64,000 nt of DNA, from assembly GCA_964019335.1 (NCBI GenBank), contig OZ025707.1, positions 233,501 to 297,500 on the forward strand, in the 5' to 3' direction. The notes below the pieces were generated by a model. That model saw nothing but the letters and a program-made list of their open reading frames with translations. It did no database searches and was not told where the DNA came from. Positions 62,331-64,000 of the stretch are shown here, piece by piece. Origin of the DNA: Diplonema japonicum (lineage: Eukaryota > Euglenozoa > Diplonemea > Diplonemida > Diplonemidae). A program made the position numbers and the translations under genes. How positions within the stretch are numbered: the stretch's first letter is position 1; the number at the start of each line of letters is the position of its first letter.

Positions 62331-63488
62331 ATGGATGGGCGCGACGAGGAGACAGACCTAGCATATGTGAACTGGGAGGGGTTGGAAGAATGGATGAGGG
62401 AGGCCTTCAAAGGTCTGTTCCTGACACCGATGGGGATGGGCGCCGTGCACTATTTCAAGGAGGTGTCGATGGGCGACGATGCTGTGAAGGTGCTGGCCGT
62501 CACAAGAGAGAGCATAATGCTGTTCACCAAGGAGTGCGGGCTGCAAGGCGTTGTGGCAATCGGTTCGGTGGTAGCGTGCGTGTGCGGGTTGGAAGGCTGG
62601 GTCGCCGTGCACACCGAAGACAGGTGCCTGGCGTTCCAGTGCAAAGACCAACAACAATTTATCCGGCCCGTCTTCAACCTCTTCAGGCATCTGACGAAAA
62701 AACAGCTTCCTTTGAGCAACTCTGCTACTGTGTACCCTGCAATCTGCGAGGGCGTCTCTGAATGCAGCCCCCCTCGATCGAAACGCCCTGTTGTACAGGT
62801 TAGCCATCTCCGTGCCATACCCCTCGTCAACGACGTTCCCTTGGAAGGGAAGGACTGTGGAAGCTACTACCAGGTGACGGAGCAGCCACCGCACGATGGC
62901 GAACGGGAGAAGGAGATTGTTGTGAGAAATCGTAACGCGGCAGTTCCTGTAGAGGTGTATGAGAGGTTGGACAAACAGGACAGTAAGATTGCACAGTTGG
63001 AGGAAATCATCAAGAATATGCAAGCGGAGATGGAGGAACTGAGAGGGAAGGTGACATCGGCCCCGAAGCATGATTTGCAAACAGAACCGCTTATGCCAGG
63101 CCCCACGCGTCAAGTGAAGATTCTCGTTGTGGACGACATCCCCATCAATGTCACTGTGGTGGAGAAACGGTTGGCAGCGATGGGGTTCGATTGCATCACA
63201 TCATGCCACGCTTCACAACAGGCAACTACGTTGCTCAACACCTCATGTTTCGACCTCATCTTCCTCGACACTGATATGCCTTACCTTTCAGGGTACCACC
63301 TCTTGTCGTACATCCGCGCGAACCCCACGCATATTAACCACTCGTCACTTTTCATTTCGCTTATCTTGGACCCGTCGCCGATCGACAGGGACAAGTCCCG
63401 TGCAGCGGGGTTCGATGGCTGTGTTCCGAAACCAGTGGAGACCCCTGTGTTGAAAAAGCTGGTGATGAGCTTAGTGAAACGTATTTAG
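62331..63488 (+). CDS. PH-like domain, coiled coil and response-regulator receiver domain protein
   Basis: 385 residues from an ATG 23 nt after an acceptor-like CAG. Residues about 10-125 form a beta-rich segment with a C-terminal helix (KDQQQFIRPVFNLFRHL), which fits a PH-like fold. A linker and a coiled coil (about 215-250, IAQLEEIIKNMQAEMEELR) follow. Residues 262-385 are a receiver domain: acidic pair Asp268-Asp269 in ILVVDDIPIN, phospho-acceptor Asp313 in FLDTDMP, a Ser near 340 in the usual Thr/Ser position and Lys367 in VPKP. Receiver domains take phosphate from histidine kinases or phosphotransfer proteins. There is no kinase or DNA-binding output domain, so the PH-like part could be the output or a membrane anchor. 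Fragments of this gene occur at 32650-33020 and 61955-62092. Confidence 0.8.
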   Translation: MDGRDEETDLAYVNWEGLEEWMREAFKGLFLTPMGMGAVHYFKEVSMGDDAVKVLAVTRESIMLFTKECGLQGVVAIGSVVACVCGLEGWVAVHTEDRCLAFQCKDQQQFIRPVFNLFRHLTKKQLPLSNSATVYPAICEGVSECSPPRSKRPVVQVSHLRAIPLVNDVPLEGKDCGSYYQVTEQPPHDGEREKEIVVRNRNAAVPVEVYERLDKQDSKIAQLEEIIKNMQAEMEELRGKVTSAPKHDLQTEPLMPGPTRQVKILVVDDIPINVTVVEKRLAAMGFDCITSCHASQQATTLLNTSCFDLIFLDTDMPYLSGYHLLSYIRANPTHINHSSLFISLILDPSPIDRDKSRAAGFDGCVPKPVETPVLKKLVMSLVKRI

Positions 63489-63589
63489 AGTCTTTTTTTT
63501 TTGTAGGCGATCCTGTCACATACTGCAGGTTCCCTTCAAAGACATCTTTTTTTTTTCTTTCTCCCCCCTTCCCCCCCACTTTTGTTATT
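63489..63589 (+). other. 3' flank of the receiver gene
   Basis: T and C runs. A short block (tgtcacatactgcagg) resembles the end of family B at about 36128-36143. Confidence 0.5.
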
Positions 63590-63884
63590 ATTTTTGTTGG
63601 CTGAGGCTTCTCGACTTCTAGCTTTGTCAGCAGCCTGATCACCCGCTCTTCCATCTCCTGTTGACGTAGCTGCTGTGTTTTCATTTGTTCGTTCTGCTGG
63701 TTCCATTGCTCCTTTTGTAGTCTTTGCCAGTTTTGTTGAATTCCCTCCTGTTGTTCTTGCGGACTTTTGCATTCGGCATCATCCTCTTTGCATTCGGCAT
63801 CATCCTCTTTGTGTGCAGCCTTCCCATAAGATTTTTGGTTCGTTTTGTCGTTGATTTTCTTAGGGCGAAATCCGGGTTGATCCG
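63590..63884 (-). CDS. Possible exon of a Gln-rich coiled-coil protein
   Basis: On the minus strand a long T tract ends TATCAG at 63885, an acceptor-like site. The exon that follows encodes two copies of KEDDAEC (a 21-nt tandem repeat at about 63762-63805) and a heptad-rich segment around QQNEQMKTQQLRQQEMEERV and RLLTKLEVEK. The frame continues as lysine runs into the 3' flank of the receiver gene, so the exon end is uncertain. A second minus-strand frame is open too. Product unknown. Confidence 0.35.
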
Positions 63885-63887
63885 CTG

Positions 63888-63888
<1 letters not shown>

Positions 63889-63936
<48 letters not shown>
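63889..63936. repeat. Poly(A)/poly(T) tract
   Basis: A run of about 48 A on the plus strand. On the minus strand it would be the polypyrimidine tract before the putative acceptor at 63885. Confidence 0.8.
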
Positions 63937-63938
<2 letters not shown>

Positions 63939-64000
63939 AAAAAAGGAAAAAAGAAGGCGGAGAAAAAAAAAAGAAAAAAAAGGAAATGGAGGTGGTATCC

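Noticed and set aside
1-64000. CRISPR arrays, bacterial operons, ribosome-binding sites, rRNA or tRNA genes, telomere repeats
   Set aside because: The sequence is plainly eukaryotic (introns, LINE and YR elements, HEAT/TPR/ankyrin genes). No regularly spaced short repeats, TTAGGG-type arrays or conserved RNA genes were seen.

Overview
The window is nuclear DNA of a eukaryote, almost certainly a protist. Coding DNA is GC-rich and runs in very long exons. It is separated by AT-rich spacers full of A, T and C homopolymers, and interrupted near gene 3' ends by tiny GT-AG introns (34-77 nt). The species cannot be named from sequence alone. Two signals hint at Euglenozoa, with low confidence: pyrimidine/A-rich tracts ending in AG lie 23-57 nt before several start codons with no upstream exon, as expected for spliced-leader trans-splicing, and one retroelement has the gag-YR-RT/RNase H order described for trypanosomatid VIPER elements.

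Layout. 1-21544: 3' part of a giant mosaic extracellular protein (at least 7099 aa; six exons seen, 5' end outside the window). 22618-26973: a single-exon HEAT-type protein resembling the cohesin loader SCC2/NIPBL. 27621-32432: a five-exon gene joining a CLU-like region, TPRs, an IQ motif and a long coiled coil. From about 32.6 kb the window is repeat-rich and holds recently duplicated genes: two full copies of a protein kinase-ankyrin gene (33860-35653 and 43526-46837), an ankyrin-only remnant (60337-60721), and an intact receiver-domain gene at 62331-63488 whose broken copies lie at 32650-33020 and about 61955-62092.

Between and around these are four kinds of mobile element. A two-ORF non-LTR retrotransposon (about 36.2-42.96 kb) has an OTU-like protease in ORF1. 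A decayed tyrosine-recombinase retroelement on the minus strand (47516-50520) has split direct repeats. A Penelope-like element (about 54.3-60.3 kb) lacks a recognisable GIY-YIG endonuclease but carries a Josephin-like Cys/His/Asp module. There are also short non-autonomous elements: a hairpin MITE, a possible piggyBac-type MITE, and four families of short poly(A)-punctuated repeats.

All apparent host genes lie on the plus strand, except for a possible coiled-coil exon on the minus strand at the right edge. The first 32 kb look like ordinary host genes (cell surface, chromosome, cytoplasmic scaffold). The last 32 kb look like an accessory region where host signalling genes are duplicated, truncated and mixed with retroelements.
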